Assembly (NCBI RefSeq): GCF_028335745.1
Contig: NZ_CP116477.1
Location: forward strand, 3,534,001-3,598,000
Length of the DNA: 64,000 nt
Direction of reading: 5' to 3'
Source of the DNA: Pectobacterium sp. A5351
GTDB taxonomy: Bacteria; Pseudomonadota; Gammaproteobacteria; Enterobacterales; Enterobacteriaceae
The notes under the pieces are model-generated. The model was not told where the DNA came from. It ran no database searches and was given only the letters and a program-made list of their open reading frames with translations. Position 1 is the first letter of the stretch, and each line of letters opens with the position of its first letter. A program made the position numbers and the translations under genes. Shown one piece after another: positions 63,574-64,000 of this stretch.

Positions 63574-64000
63574 TTAGACAGTCGTCTGGAAGATCACGCC
63601 ATCGGCTTTCTCGGTATATTGGCCTAACTGGTCAAAATTCAGATAGCGATAGGTGTCCTGCGCGGTTTTATCCACCTGAGACATGTAGGTCTGGTACTCT
63701 TCTGACGTCGGCAGGCGACCCAGCAGAGACGCCACCGCCGCCAGCTCAGCAGACGCCAGATACACGTTGGCACCCGTTCCCAAACGGTTGGGGAAGTTAC
63801 GTGTCGAGGTCGAAACCACCGTCGCACCATCTGCCACGCGGGCCTGGTTACCCATGCACAGCGAGCAGCCTGGGATCTCGATACGTGCCCCGCTCTTACC
63901 AAACACGCTGTAGTAACCTTCTTCGGTCAGTTGTGCCGCATCCATCTTGGTCGGCGGCGCAACCCACAGTCGGGTCGGCAACTGGCCTTTGTGGCTATCC
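63574..64000 (-). CDS. acnB: Aconitate hydratase B, C-terminal part (gene continues past the window)
   Basis: The last 141 residues of AcnB. The frame is open to the window edge. The Fe-S ligand motif [14 protein letters not shown] (two cysteines of the [4Fe-4S] cluster) and the substrate loop [20 protein letters not shown] are present, and the C-terminus [20 protein letters not shown] matches E. coli AcnB closely. The enzyme converts citrate to isocitrate in the TCA cycle and, as apo-protein, binds mRNA. It is followed by a strong terminator and then yacL. Confidence 0.96.
   Translation of the reverse strand, partial: DSHKGQLPTRLWVAPPTKMDAAQLTEEGYYSVFGKSGARIEIPGCSLCMGNQARVADGATVVSTSTRNFPNRLGTGANVYLASAELAAVASLLGRLPTSEEYQTYMSQVDKTAQDTYRYLNFDQLGQYTEKADGVIFQTTV

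Overview
The window is a chromosomal segment of a soft-rot enterobacterium, most likely Pectobacterium. The evidence is enterobacterial core genes (acs-yjcH-actP, ghxP, lpxP, yacL, acnB) that read like their E. coli counterparts, combined with a secreted rhamnogalacturonate lyase (RhiE, PL4) typical of pectinolytic plant pathogens. The species call is inference from recognised proteins; no search was run.

Layout. 1-3.7 kb: iron uptake with cell-surface signalling (partial FecR-type anti-sigma, FecI-type sigma, TonB siderophore receptor with an STN signalling domain), with a Fur-like box before the sigma gene. 3.7-5.7 kb: AT-rich DNA with one small PAS protein and the acs control region, including a CRP site. 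5.7-9.7 kb: acetate scavenging (acs, yjcH, actP). 9.9-11.0 kb: an Rpn-family nuclease gene flanked by related repeats. 11.0-12.8 kb: rhiE. 13.1-39.8 kb: a long run of genes all on the minus strand. Read in transcription order it contains a two-component system, a complete flp/tad pilus locus (flp, tadV, rcpC, rcpA, rcpB, tadZ, tadA-G), a ~1800-residue LEPR-XLL surface protein, and a four-protein export set (TolC-type outer membrane protein, HlyD adaptor, GAF-like/HlyD fusion, M50 metalloprotease/HlyD fusion). No ABC ATPase gene accompanies the export set. 40.2-43.4 kb: yjcE-type Na+/H+ antiporter and ghxP. From memory of E. coli, acs-yjcH-actP sits next to yjcE-ghxP, so the roughly 30 kb between them here looks like an insertion into an ancestral locus.

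43.6-45.3 kb: degenerate 16-nt repeats, a CRP-linked promoter driving two tiny ORFs (23 and 28 codons; the second resembles AzuC) ending in a terminator, then lpxP. 45.6-50.1 kb: a decaying accessory stretch with a DUF1176 pseudogene, an NTF2-like protein, a tRNA-Gly 3' end fragment, two ribbon-helix-helix genes with a 19-bp direct repeat, and an IS630-type element inserted in codon 7 of a decayed glycyl-radical-enzyme gene.

50.2-58.2 kb: a minus-strand sugar operon (DeoR regulator, binding protein, ABC ATPase, two permeases, AlsE-like epimerase, ROK kinase, ribokinase-like kinase) that probably imports a hexose such as allose/allulose or a relative, phosphorylates it and epimerises it to fructose 6-phosphate. 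58.6-62.9 kb: a LacI-family regulator with two tandem N-terminal helix-turn-helix domains, divergent from a PTS (EIIA, EIIB, UlaA-type EIIC) plus fructose-6-phosphate aldolase operon. 63-64 kb: yacL and the 3' end of acnB, cut by the window edge.
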